A stretch of 64,000 bases of DNA from Choanephora cucurbitarum (lineage: Eukaryota > Mucoromycota > Mucoromycetes > Mucorales > Choanephoraceae): assembly GCA_025331435.1 (NCBI GenBank), contig JAIWNI010000012.1, positions 372,001 to 436,000 on the forward strand. Reading direction: 5' to 3'. How positions within the stretch are numbered: position 1 is the first letter of the stretch; each line of letters opens with the position of its first letter. This document shows positions 38,810 through 50,577 of this stretch, one piece after another. Below the pieces are notes generated by a model, which did not search any database, was not told the origin of the DNA, and worked only from the letters and a program-made list of their open reading frames with translations. The position numbers and the translations under genes were made by a program.

Positions 38810-41800
38810 TTATATATATAAAGAAGTGGGATAAATAAAGAGAGAAGAAAAGAAAAGAAAAATAGAATTAAGCTTTGCATTTATATTTCTTTCGAGATCA
38901 AAAGTGATACCAAAAATAGGATTCGATTGAAATAGCCTTTTTCCTTAAGAAACCCGTTCAAGCTTTGACTGGAAATTCAAAGACAGAGAGAAAGCTTATT
39001 TTCACGTCAAATACAAAAAGGTTCAGTCATCCCCCTTCAACTCCCCCCCTTTTGTATTTGTGAAAGGAACAAGTCAAAGCTTACTTTCGAATCTCCCTGC
39101 ATATGTCTGATAAAACGTAAACCAATCATATTTTGTGACGAATTGGGCCGTATAGGTTACTTCTATGAGAAAGCGAGAATGATTCAAGTCCAATCTTTCC
39201 TCTGTTTAGTTTCTTCTCTTTACAACCAAGTTACTTCTTTTTTTTTATCAAAAGTCATCTGTTTTTTTTGTATTCTTTGTTCAATATCATAATCAAATTA
39301 GGAACAGTAATCATTTAATTGGTAATTGCTGTTACAATAATATCTTTATTTGACAAGCGAAAACATGTATTTATTGCGGATCATCCCCCCTTAGCTTACA
39401 AGTAAGTATATATCTATATTAAAAGGGACACACTCACTCACTCACTCACTCGCTCAATCTGGGTTACATTGTGAGCATGCATATAAGCAAAAGATCGACA
39501 TCATCTAAAACTGTGTTGTCGATTTCATCAATAGTTTCAATTTCCAAAATCTGCCTTTTCCTACTTACACTTTCTCCTGATTTCTTTGGTATTTCTTTAT
39601 GCAACTCTCCAACGGACCTTAAATCGTTTATTGACTACTGTGACAATAATGATTAAAGAGTGAGTGCATTTAGTTGTTTTTACATCATTTCAGTCATATC
39701 TTTGTCACCGCATGATTTGATTTTGATTCATCTAACAAAAATAGTAAGCATGCAGTCTAGTGTGCCTGTGTAATCTACATCGTATCATCCTTGAGTAGAT
39801 TAGAATATTCAACCACCTTCTTATGCTTCAATGAATTGTAAGGCATACATGATAAGAGGAAACAAATTTGATGTTTAAAGGCAGTAGCTAACTGATTCGT
39901 TATGAAGTAAAAAATGAAGGCAGACCTATATACAATGTGCTCTTAATGAACATATTCGCAGTTTGATCCCACACAACTATTACCAATGATGACTTTTCTT
40001 TTTCTTAAAGTGCCATGCTTTGTAGTACATATCTCTAAAATTAGTTGTGTTGTTGTTCTTACTAAAAAGGTGGTGCAAGCATCATATTTGTTTATCCAAA
40101 ACTATGGCACTATCACACCAATGGTATCCAAAGAACTATTATCTCCCTCCAGTTAATCCCGTGTCTTGTTACTGATTCAATTTTAGTTAAGAGAGCTTTG
40201 AAGTTGAAGTCAAGAAAACAAGCTTGACACATCTCTGTAATCCAACAAAGTAGGAGCCCAAGTATTCACTTCTCTCCCTCTCTTTCCCCCTCCCTCTCTC
40301 CCATAACCTAATTGTCGCACATCCCTCACTTTAATAATTGTCATGTTTTGAGAACATTGATGTCTAAAACCTTCAGCAGCGATGAACAATTTCTATGATT
40401 TGGTTTTGTGCAAAGAAAAAAAGGGGATAAGTAATGGTTCAATTTGAGCACTATAGGAGATTAGGAGGCAGACCCTTTCTTTTTCTTTTTCTACTTGTAT
40501 TCTGCTCTTATGCAAATAATAAGTGTAGACCAACAAAGCTTTCTTCTCTTTTGAGTATGCTATTCTTCACAACATTCTGGGAAAACCAATGGTAGATAAT
40601 GATTCTTTTGTTTGGTTAGACCAAAGCATGGTTTGCTTTAGGTTCCTTTAGAACACTAACACTTTAGCGATGAGCTATATTTAATCTTTTGAAAGACATA
40701 TGTGATCTAGATTCATGGTGTGATTTGTCATGGAATGCTGTTTCTACTAAAAAAACACACGGCATGAAATTAAATTCTATTTTGCTTTCTTGTTTGATTG
40801 TAAAACACTTTCTTTTTTTCCAAGACAAACAAAAAAATCAGGCCTAGGCAATTCTTTTTGGTTATGGGAGAGGGAGGGAGGGAGCAAAGGCTGATTGATA
40901 ACATATATTCTGGTTGTATCTATAGTTCATAGGCTCACAATTGAGAAGACCCAAAAAAAAGCTTTTATATGATTGGTTCTTTTTGAGAGATATAATTCAT
41001 GTCTTGATAAATAGTAATTGGCGTATTTGCATATCATTAAAAAGGGAAGAAAAGAGAGTGACGAGTTATGAATTTTCATAAAAGGCTGATGTTCATCAAT
41101 TTAATAATAATAAAAGAAAGTTAGAATCCGTATAGGCGGGTTTAGGTAATAGCAACAAAAAAAGGGGGAAACACTCTTACCATAAGTGAAAAGGGAGACT
41201 AATTCTGTAATACATAGGCTAAAATCAAGTGAAACAAATAAAGTTTAAAATGTGACAATTACGATCATAAAGAATTAAGCAGAAAATATAATAGGAATGA
41301 AAAAGAAAGAGAAAATAACAGGCTATACAGAAGAAATGTGTGATTTTGTCTCTTAGAAATAATATGCTACTTATTTGGAATCAGCCACAACAGAAGAAAA
41401 ATAAACTATTTGCACATCTCTACGCCTTTGGAGAGGCAACAAGGGGTCAGTAAAACGATATGCTCTGTCAAGAAAGCTAAAACATACTCATGTCTTTCTT
41501 GGGGCCAGACTTTCATGCATAGTGTCAAAAAAGAACTTTCCATTTGTTATAACATCTTGTTGTATAATCAACTAGGAGAACATGAAGAAACTTTCTAAAT
41601 AAGAGCGTCATTGCTTTCTTTTTCTTCATTCTTTAGATGAACCAATTAGTTGCTCTTGAGTAGGTTAGTTGACTCTTTTTCAAAAAACAACAAGCATGAT
41701 CAAGAATTGGCATACTCTTTATGAGTCTAATAATTAGCTCAGCATCGTAAGAAATGACTAATAATATCGATAACAAAAAAAAAGTTTTTGATCGAAGACG

Positions 41801-44800
41801 TAGGTAAATGCTAATAAGAAATCAAGGCAATTTTCTTCTTTTTCGTGTATTACCATTCAACTGGTCGCTTCAAATATAAAAGCGTGGGTAGCACACATAC
41901 ACACGGTCTTTCCATAATAATCTGTCGTTTTCATGCAAGCCATTACAGCATTCTCATGCCTGATCTTCATATAAACTAATTAAGTTGTATGGGAGTCATG
42001 GGCAGCTTCGTTGATTAATTTCTTTAATTTACTTTAAGCTGTCTTTCGATCGCAGAATGGGAGTGGCTAGCAAAAAAACCTCTCATAAAAGCAGCTCTTA
42101 GGGATTCAGTTACATGCTCCAGTGATGCAGTTTTTTTCTAAGATGTAATTCTCTTAAAGTCTTGTTCTATTCAACATTGTCATTTGTTTTTTTTGACGTA
42201 TGGGGATTACCTTTAGATTTTTGGTGTCCTAATTACATTCAATTTGGTTTTCATTTTGAAATCAAGTGCTCTTAATAAAAGAATGATACAGAGCTTCATT
42301 GTCTTTTTGTTATTTTTATTTTAAGCCTGACTACTGCTTTATCAAAAACAGGTTGTTTGTTTTGAAAACAGAGCGGCATGTTACACCATGAAGGTTACTC
42401 TGTATCAACACAGCTTTTGCCTGACAGATGGGCTTCTATATTTTGAGCATATCCTAATCAGAATATAAGGTTTTGTTAGACAAAAAGAACCAAAGGACTG
42501 ATGACTTATATGGTCTTCATAAGCCTTTGTAATCTGATCGCATCATTTACTCCTATGTCGGTTCATTCGAGCTTTATGAAGTTTTGATCTCATGTTTGTG
42601 CCAATTTAAGCACTTTCTCAAATAACATTCGATATTTGCAGTAGGCTTGAGGCCTGGAATTTATGGCGATCAGTTGTCAAAGGTGATTTTCATGGTTTTC
42701 GTTTCAATTCACCTCAAACATGCTCCTACATGACAAATGATATGGTCTTTTTAGACTCTTTCTCACCCAAAGAAAATAACAATCAACCAAGCGTATCCAA
42801 GAAAACAATCTCAAACCGTCACAAAATCCAATTCAGACATATGCATGCACATGGTGTGTCTTTCTTTTTTTATGTCCATCCTCCATACTTTTTAAACTAG
42901 CACTCTTGAAGGTAAACTTAGCTTCATTGAGTCAGACTATCTTACCCTAATTAGCCTTGATTCAGTTCTAACTTGTTTTTTTTCTTCGGCCTACCGCAAA
43001 TGATTGATTTTGTACAAAGACTTTGAGGCAGGCTTCTTTGTTGTGCGACGCGATTTAAACCTTAACTCGCTCAATGCTTCTCGAATAAATGGTCAAGGAG
43101 ACTTCCTTATTTGATCTCAGAAATGCAACGAACGCTTTGACCAATCGGGTTCAAATCAGTTTCCGAAATAGACCAGTTAGAGTTTTGGAGATGGTAGTCT
43201 ACGTTTCTGAGTCTTTTATGTGTTGCTCGTAAAGCTGTTTTAGACATATAAGAGTCTCTAACAATCTGAGCAAAGCTGACTTAATACATTCGAACGTACA
43301 ATCATCTTAAAATAAAAAATTCTTGTCTGATTTTCGTACATGGAGATTTTTTTTCTCTTAAAAGGGAATTAAGTTTTCAAACCGGCAATAACTATTTTGA
43401 AAGAGCACTCAGTAGTAGAGATAGTAAAACGCGAAACAATATATCTCTAATGTGCAAGTTCGCTTGATGAGGTGTTCTCTCTTTTCGGATAAAAGTGCAA
43501 TTTAGCTTGTAAAATAAACCGATCAATGCAAATGTTTGCACGAACAAAGTTCAAGTCAGATATAGCTTATCTCTTTCTTGTTATTGTACATTGTTTGGCT
43601 ACAACATTCCTCTCTTTGTGCGACTTAAATAGCCTGGGTTGTTTGAATAAGATTAGACTTCATGATTAATCCTGCGTTTCAAGTTGTTATTATAATTGCT
43701 GAAATGTTACTCTTATCGGCATGTACTGACAGAAAGATGACCTTTGTTCCCTCCCCATCTTCACTTTAGTCTCCCTTGATACAGTTAAGCAGATGTACTA
43801 GGTCTATGAATAATGCCTCAAAAATCCGTGTCGTTTTGACTTATATGGAGTCTCTACTCGATTGTTTTTTCTTGCAAAGTATAATAAACAAAGATGCTTC
43901 CATAATTTGAAGAAAAGAACAGTTGAAAACTTTACCGCTTTATGAGCAATCATTCGCGGGTTCATATCTCATTGAAAGTGTCATTGTCAAGAACAACATA
44001 GGCTGTTTGAAAAGTAAGTTGCTCAAGCCAAAAGAGAGAGAGAAAGACAGTATCGGATAGACTAAAATCAATTGTTTTCATCATCAGAACTGTTGCACAC
44101 ATCTAAGAATACAATGCTTATTTTTTGAAGGATTGCTTGCTGATATGGGTTTCACTCTCATAACGATTTTCTGTGTACTTGTCCTTTTGTGTATATTAAT
44201 GTATTGGACATATATTCATAAATGACATCATTGACACGAGCTATGAAGCACAGTTATTTGGTTTCTCGCTCAACTATTGTTTAAGCATCTATTGCTTCAA
44301 TTCCTTATAGAGCTTATTCTAATAAGACATGTATGTTATACATACGCTTGTGTCACATCTTCTTTCTGGAAATTTCGAGCTTTCTTGTAGCAAGTTTACC
44401 TTGGTCTTTTTGATCGACTAGCTCTTTCTCTCTTTCTTTTCATTTAGAACATCAACGCAAATCATTAGCAAAAGAAATTCTTTCTTAGTTTCTTTTTAGA
44501 AAAAAGAAGGCTAATGCTTCCATCGCTATGTGTCTCTAATGAAACTATTCAACTATAGTGCAATCAAACTTGGCTATTGCCCAATTGCTTGCTTCAACAC
44601 ATTTCACTTATAAGCAAATCAGATGATTGTTAGAGCAGTAGTCTTTATTGATTTGCTAGCCAATGGGGATTGCTCTTTTGATTACAGATTTATGAGGTCA
44701 GTTGGTTATTTTTCTTGTCACGAGTAAGATACAACTGATTTCTCTTGTTCGTTCCCTACGCTTTCTTTTTTGTACTATCCCCTTCCTTCAATCTCCTTTT

Positions 44801-44999
44801 CTAAACAAGCATTTTGCGTGTGTGTGTGCCCGTTTAAGGATTTCATTGTAAACAAAACTCAGCTTTAAACGTAACAAGCAGCTGTGTGTATTTATTTGTT
44901 TAGTTTAGCCCCGAAATAATTTTTTTTTCTTTTTGGGCTCATGATTTTTTCCCTTCTCTCTCTTTCTTCTTTTTCTTTTGTTGTTGTATGCAGTTATAA
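38810..44999. other. 6.2-kb gene-poor region
   Basis: No open stretch with recognisable similarity was found on either strand. The longest frames are about 60 codons. Features seen are an (ACTC)n run at about 39432-39452 upstream of the zinc-finger gene, many A/T homopolymers, and purine- or pyrimidine-rich tracts. No tRNA, rRNA or transposon ends were recognised. It could be a long regulatory region, a locus for noncoding RNAs, or decayed repeats. Confidence 0.45.
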
Positions 45000-46223
45000 A
45001 TGAACTTTGAGACGAACTCCCAGGTAAGAAAGTAGCCTACACAAAATAGCTCAAGAAAAAATTTAAAGGTTCTATATAATAGCATTTGGGTCGTTCCCAT
45101 TGCAATACTAATCTAGACAAAGGTAAAAAAAAAATAAAGCAGCCAACTTTCTCGTATAACACACTAAGTGCAACATAAATAGATAAAAGGAGGTTGAGCC
45201 TATCAGAACCTCAGATACCCTCCTCTGTTCGACTACCGCTTGATATTAAGGTAAGGTAAAAAAAGGACGTTGTCTTTAACCTTGAACAATCTATTTAATT
45301 GATATGTTTGATAGCCAAATGCTTCCATGTCTACACCATTATCGAACCACAAGAAATCAATGGACGTAAGCAAGCAATGGCAATTCTTGAGAGATATGGA
45401 AAGAGCAAGAGAAGATATTGCTGAATTAAGAAAGAATATGGCTGAACTTGTCAAACAAATGGATACAATGACTAGCGATTTAGTAAGTAAATGAGATAAT
45501 ATGCATCACCAGTCTAACCTATATAACATAGAATGAATCAGAAGAAAGAGTGTGTAAGTACAGAATGTATACTGTATCATAAGAATTTTATCAACTTATT
45601 ATCAAAACAAAAAAGACCAAATGGAACAAGATGTAACAACAACTGAAGAATTCAATGTGAATTTACAAGTGATACTCGAGAAAGCAAAGAAATCGCAAAA
45701 GGAAACAGACGTTTTTACTCATCAAGCAATCAAAAACATCTATTCTGACTTAGCACTAGTAATTATCACAAACAATACGAAACATCAATCAACTTAATCA
45801 AGTTTCTTTTTCTTTGAATGATAGGTAGTGTACGAAAACAACCAACTACAAGGCAGATTGGCCTCGATTGAACAACATCAAAAACATCAAGAAGGCAGTA
45901 TTCATGATATGATGAAGCATATGCAGGAATACACACACATGCTTGAACAGGCACAAAGCACTATTCATATGCTACAGGAGCCTCGCTTTGCCCCTCCTCC
46001 TTCTTCGTCATTCTCTCTTCTTTCAAGGCGATCCAGTCATGTTTCCCTATTAAGTGATGATGATGACGATGGCCATTCAACCATTTCTTCTTCTACTTTT
46101 ACTACAATAGAGAAACGACCACCTTATGTTCAATCACCACCATTAGGCCCACACATGCCCTTATTTAAGTCTCAACAAGGCATACGCATGTTATTTGAAC
46201 ATGCTCTTCATCCTTCCACTTAG
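45000..46223 (+). CDS. coiled-coil protein, unknown function
   Basis: Exons 45000-45023, 45315-45482, 45532-45553 (22 nt), 45616-45758 and 45825-46223 give 251 residues with all phases closing. The first 180 residues are strongly helical with heptad-like spacing (RAREDIAELRKNMAELVKQ, then a Gln/His-rich helix to MLQEP). The C-terminal 70 residues are Ser/Pro/Asp-rich and end in GIRMLFEHALHPST. I do not recognise a family. Inference: an oligomerising scaffold component. It is convergent with Gemin2, stops 59 bp apart. Confidence 0.72.
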
Positions 46224-46282
46224 ATTATATATTTATTGTTATTAGATTCACTTTGTATACACACCCCTCATCTTTCTTTTAT

Positions 46283-47184
46283 TTAAATAAGATCTGCTTG
46301 TCCATAGACATCAGCAATAATAGTAATAATTGTATTCATAGGTCCAAGATGACTTCTATTTGAAGGTCTGATTTTGATCAATGTCCGTGATAACTCCCTT
46401 AATATCGATATGTTCTTTGAAGTCAATACAGGATCTAGATAGACCAATAAATTGAATATTTGTTGACACTGTAGAGATGCATAAGTAAACGTCTTTTTCC
46501 TTTTTGTCTGCTTATGTTTACCGTTAGCTTAATATCCATTGATTTATCTTCTAGCCATTGAGCATGGAATTTCAATAACTTCAAAATCGAATGCTAATAT
46601 AATGTAAGTAAGAAAGATCAAAGCTTATAAATTGTATGTGTTGCTACCTGTGATAAAGTAGGTAAGGTAGCTGTTGTGGCTGTTGAACCATAGAGTAGTT
46701 GATATCCTTCTTCTATTGAACCTATTTCTTTACGCTTCTTACTCTTTTGCTTTTGCATTGTCTGAATTGAAGTTTTTTTAGCGAAAATGTCTTTCTGTAA
46801 CATATGTATTTACCTGTTGATAGGATTTGAATGGTTTGATGAATCCTTTTCTCCAAACAGTCGATGGTTGAAGTTGAACGTCAACATCAGCTTCCATTAG
46901 CATTTGAAAGTGAGCAGGTAGTTCTACTTTCTTTGTCTTTTTAGGTCGTTCGGCTACTACTGTCTTGGGACACTGTTTGGCTTGTTGTCTTTGTTTTAGT
47001 AATATAAGCAAATCGCTTTCAATGACTGCTTCATGTTTGCCTGTTACCTGACAACTAGAAGATAATCTTCACCTGAAATAGGAATGCCATTCACTAGATC
47101 AGGTTGTGATTTACTAAGAGGAATCGCTGCTTTTGAATCCACCTCCTCATCGGTCTGTACTTGAGAAAATAAACGTTTTGGCAT
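46283..47184 (-). CDS. Gemin2/SIP1-like SMN-complex protein
   Basis: Exons 47184-47048, 46988-46814, 46761-46648, 46593-46522 and 46468-46283 give 227 residues, phases closing. The signature GIPISGEDYLLVVR-QQAKQCPKTVVAE across intron 1 matches the Gemin2 N-terminal YLxxVRxEA-x-CPxVVVA pattern. The C-terminal helices include LLVYLDPVLTSKNISILRELSRTLIKIR and end ITIIADVYGQADLI, as in SIP1/Gemin2/Brr1 proteins. Gemin2 holds the Sm protein pentamer during spliceosomal snRNP assembly (S. pombe Yip11, S. cerevisiae Brr1). It is shorter than animal Gemin2 (about 280). It is divergent from UBA2. Confidence 0.9.
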
Positions 47185-47269
47185 TAGAAGAAAAAATTAA
47201 GGAAAAAGAGATAGAGAACGGAGAACTACACGTCTTTTTTTCTCCCTCTTCTTTTTTTTTTAAAAGAAT
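47185..47269. promoter_or_regulatory. 85-bp divergent promoter, Gemin2 / UBA2
   Basis: Only 85 bp separate the proposed start codons of Gemin2 (-) and UBA2 (+). The stretch is purine-rich at the Gemin2 side and ends in a T-rich run before the UBA2 ATG. Both genes must share this spacer or use sequence within each other's first exons. Confidence 0.55.
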
Positions 47270-49356
47270 ATGCTACCTGTCAGAGAAACTTACAATCGAA
47301 AAGTACTTGGCGAAGCTTTATATGATAAAGTAAGCGCAAGTAAGATTTTATTGGTTGGTGCTGGTGGTATTGGTTGCGAACTATTAAAGAACTTGGTCAT
47401 GTCTGGTTTTAAACAGATCCATGTGGTATGTTCTAAGCAGAGAATAAGATAGGATAGCTCAAATTTGACAAGTTAGATCTAGATCGATTTAGACACAATT
47501 GATATCTCCAACCTCAACCGCCAGTTCTTATTCCAACGTCAACACGTCAAAAAGTCAAAAGCTCATGTAAGTTGGAACATGTTCATCGATTTATTTGATA
47601 TGAACTATGGAACCCTCTAGGTAGCGAAAGAATCAGCCTACAAGTTCAATCCTGATGTTCAGATCACTTCGCTTCAAGCCAATATTAAGGATCCTCAGTT
47701 TAACGTACCGTGGTTTAGACAGTTCACGATGGTGTTGAATGCATTGGACAATTTAGATGCCCGTCGTCATGTCAACGCCATGTGTTTGGCAGCCAATATA
47801 CCTCTTGTTGAATCAGGTACACAAGGTTACCTTGGACAAGCCTATGTGATTCAAAAAGTAACACCAAAATACATTGTCCAGAGAACAAGGGAATAACTCA
47901 ATCTTGAAAACGATAGGATATCACTGAATGCTTTGATTGTCAACCTAAGCCTACACCTACCACTTACCCTGTATGTACCATTCGAAGTACACCCAGTGCA
48001 CCAATTCATTGTATTGTATGGGCCAAAAGCTATTTATTTAATCAACTCTTTGGCAACTCTGAAGAAGAAGAAGAGTCTGTGATGCAGCAAGAGGAAGATG
48101 AAGAGAACGCTCAAGAGTTAGCTGCTCTTACGAAAGAAGCTGCTGAACTCAAGGCGATCAAGGAGGCAGCAGGATCACCTGATTACGCTGACAAAGTACT
48201 AGATAAGGTCTATCGTGTTGATATTCAACGCTTATTGTCAATGGAATCCATGTGGAAGAATCGCACCAAGCCTGTTCCTTTAGAACATAGTTCAGTCGCC
48301 AGTTCAGAAGTTTCCTCCTTATCAGACCAAACTGTATGGAACACAAGTCAGAATATCTCTATGTTCAAAGAGAGTGCAGCGCGATTGGCTAGACGATGGT
48401 TAGTAGGCAGAGAGCAACAGCCTGACTTTACCTTGGCATTCGATAAAGATGATGAGGATGCTATGGATTTTGTAACTGCTGCCTCTAACTTGAGAGCTCA
48501 TGTATTTCACATTCCTACCAAGAGCTTATTCGACGTCAAGTGTAAATTCTTTTATTTATCTCTGTTGTTTGTTTAAATGACTCAATATCCCTTTTTCTAT
48601 GTAGCTATGGCAGGCAACATTATTCCTGCTATTGCGACTACTAACGCAGTGATTGCAGGTTTTGTTATCATGAAAGCTTTTGGTATCTTGCGTGGAGATA
48701 TCAAGTCAATCACGCGTGTAAGTGAAGACTGAATATACACAGAGAAGTATATTCATGTTTTCTATTGCTAGACCTATCTTACCACCGGATCTCGATTTGT
48801 ACAAGAAGCCAGTGCAGAACCTAATTCTCATTGTAGTGTCTGTCGTTCTCAAAGTAGTGTTGTCTTGGTTGATTTTGAAAATACAACATTAGAAGATTTG
48901 ATGGATCAAGTGATCTGCGAATCCAGTCAAGGTGCAGGCATGGATAAAGAGGAAGTGGCTATCATGGATGGCAATCGTATGCTGTATGACATTGAATATG
49001 AAGATAACCTTCAGCTGCCTTTGAAACAATTGGGATTGACCTCAGGTAGTATTTTGCGTATCACTCAAGATGATGATCGTGATGTCGATCTTATATTAGA
49101 GCCATTGGTGTAAGTGATGAACCGAATCAGCAGACTTAGTATTTATTCTATATGCGTTTCCTAAAATAGGGACCAACCTGATATCAAAGTGAAGCTTATT
49201 CAACCTATTCCAAAACTATCTATGGCTTCACTGAAACGTAAATTGGATGATGAAGAAGAAGAAGAGGGATCTTTCAAAAAGGCGAAGGCTACTCATGCTG
49301 TAGTAGATAATGTAGTTGTTTTGGAAGATGATGAAGAAGTCATGGTGATTAGTTAA
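47270..49356 (+). CDS. UBA2: SUMO-activating enzyme subunit Uba2
   Basis: Exons 47270-47425, 47483-47566, 47621-47857, 47917-48541, 48605-48717, 48772-49109 and 49170-49356 give 579 residues. The adenylation domain shows [16 protein letters not shown], then [16 protein letters not shown] across intron 1. The catalytic cysteine lies in [20 protein letters not shown]. Zinc ligands are CFDC and CSVC. A ubiquitin-fold domain follows ([10 protein letters not shown]...GSILRIT). The C-terminal tail is acidic, with [14 protein letters not shown] resembling a SUMO-interacting motif. With Aos1 it activates SUMO and passes it to Ubc9, in the nucleus. Confidence 0.96.
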
Positions 49357-50577
49357 GATTAAAAGGAATAGCTTAAGAAAACATCAATACATAATACATT
49401 TGCTTGGTTGAGAAGTAGCTCTAATTTTCCTAAAGAAAATAGGTAGGATGATTGGAGTAAAACTAGTTATTAGGCTGGAAGGAAGGATACCAACAAGGAC
49501 TAGTTGTGGGTTATTTGTAAGCTTTCGTCATTGAGACAATGAGGATAAAAACATCCATAGAGCTAATGGCTCAAAGAGAGAAAATGAGATTAAATTGTAA
49601 AACAAAGTAGGCGATATCTAAGAAAAGAATGAGTGAAATACAAACAAATCTTTCTGGCATTGTTTAGGTAGAAGGCAATTTTGTGTTTCAACATACTTGG
49701 GGTCAGTTTTGTTTTTTTGTTTGCGCAGATACCCGCAAAGTAAAGATTTTATAACAGTGCTCAATGAGGAAGAGTCTTGTTGTTCTCTCATAACCGAAGA
49801 GTGAGTACAATGAATGTTTAAGAACAAATTTAGCAGAAGCTCAATCACAAGCAGCTTCTCTATGGCAGTCGATTCTTCTATCTAGATGCTCATAAGGGAG
49901 AATGACACAGCTAGGATGCATATGCTCCAAATCGTAAACATCATTTAAGCAAGCTTATTCTATAGTACTCTAGATCAAGCCTTTTGTCGTTTTTCCATGT
50001 TTACATAAGAGTTCTTTTGATGGTTGTTACCACTGTGTCGCATGTGATGTGCTTAGAAACTGCTTCGTGTAGTTATCTGAGCAGCTAAATATAGTTTTTT
50101 TTTTATTCTTAAAGTGTTTTTCAAGAGCTGAAAGAATGATACAACAGTCGGTTTATTTAAGAGTGTTCATATTCTTGAGACATGCACTCTTATGTTGAGC
50201 ATACTCTTAAATAAAACACTCTTAATACGAGCGATCACTGTAGAAAGGTCATTTTCTTACTAAAATTTATTTGAGTCGATTTTAAGAGGGTGTACTTTGA
50301 GCTTGAAGCTAACTGTTGCTAACACATTGTCTATACAAACGTGTAATGAAGACCAGCAAGATTCTGTTTATCTATCTTGTTAACAGTACGAAATATTTCA
50401 TCATGAGCTAAGACTTGTTTCAATCAATGACAAAAAAAAAGAAAAGCAAAAAATCAATCTGATGATTCTCCAACTGTTTAAAGAAAAGGAACATTTCTAC
50501 ACGACTAATTCCTCTAACAAGAAGGTGAAGCGTTCCATTGTTGTAGTATTCAGTGATGGTTTATTAGACGAAACACA
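49357..50577. other. intergenic, convergent 3' ends
   Basis: 1.2 kb between UBA2 (+) and dymeclin (-). Around 50155-50230 related strings recur (AAGAGTGTT, CACTCTTA, CACTCTTAA) that could pair as a stem-loop. A 76-codon minus-strand open stretch (49618-49848) has no similarity. No gene is supported. Confidence 0.45.

Noticed and set aside
43147..43156. GGGTTCAAAT resembling a tRNA B box
   Set aside because: No complementary T-arm, anticodon arm or acceptor stem could be formed with the flanks.
49618..49848. 76-codon minus-strand frame between UBA2 and dymeclin
   Set aside because: No similarity and no splice partners; likely chance.
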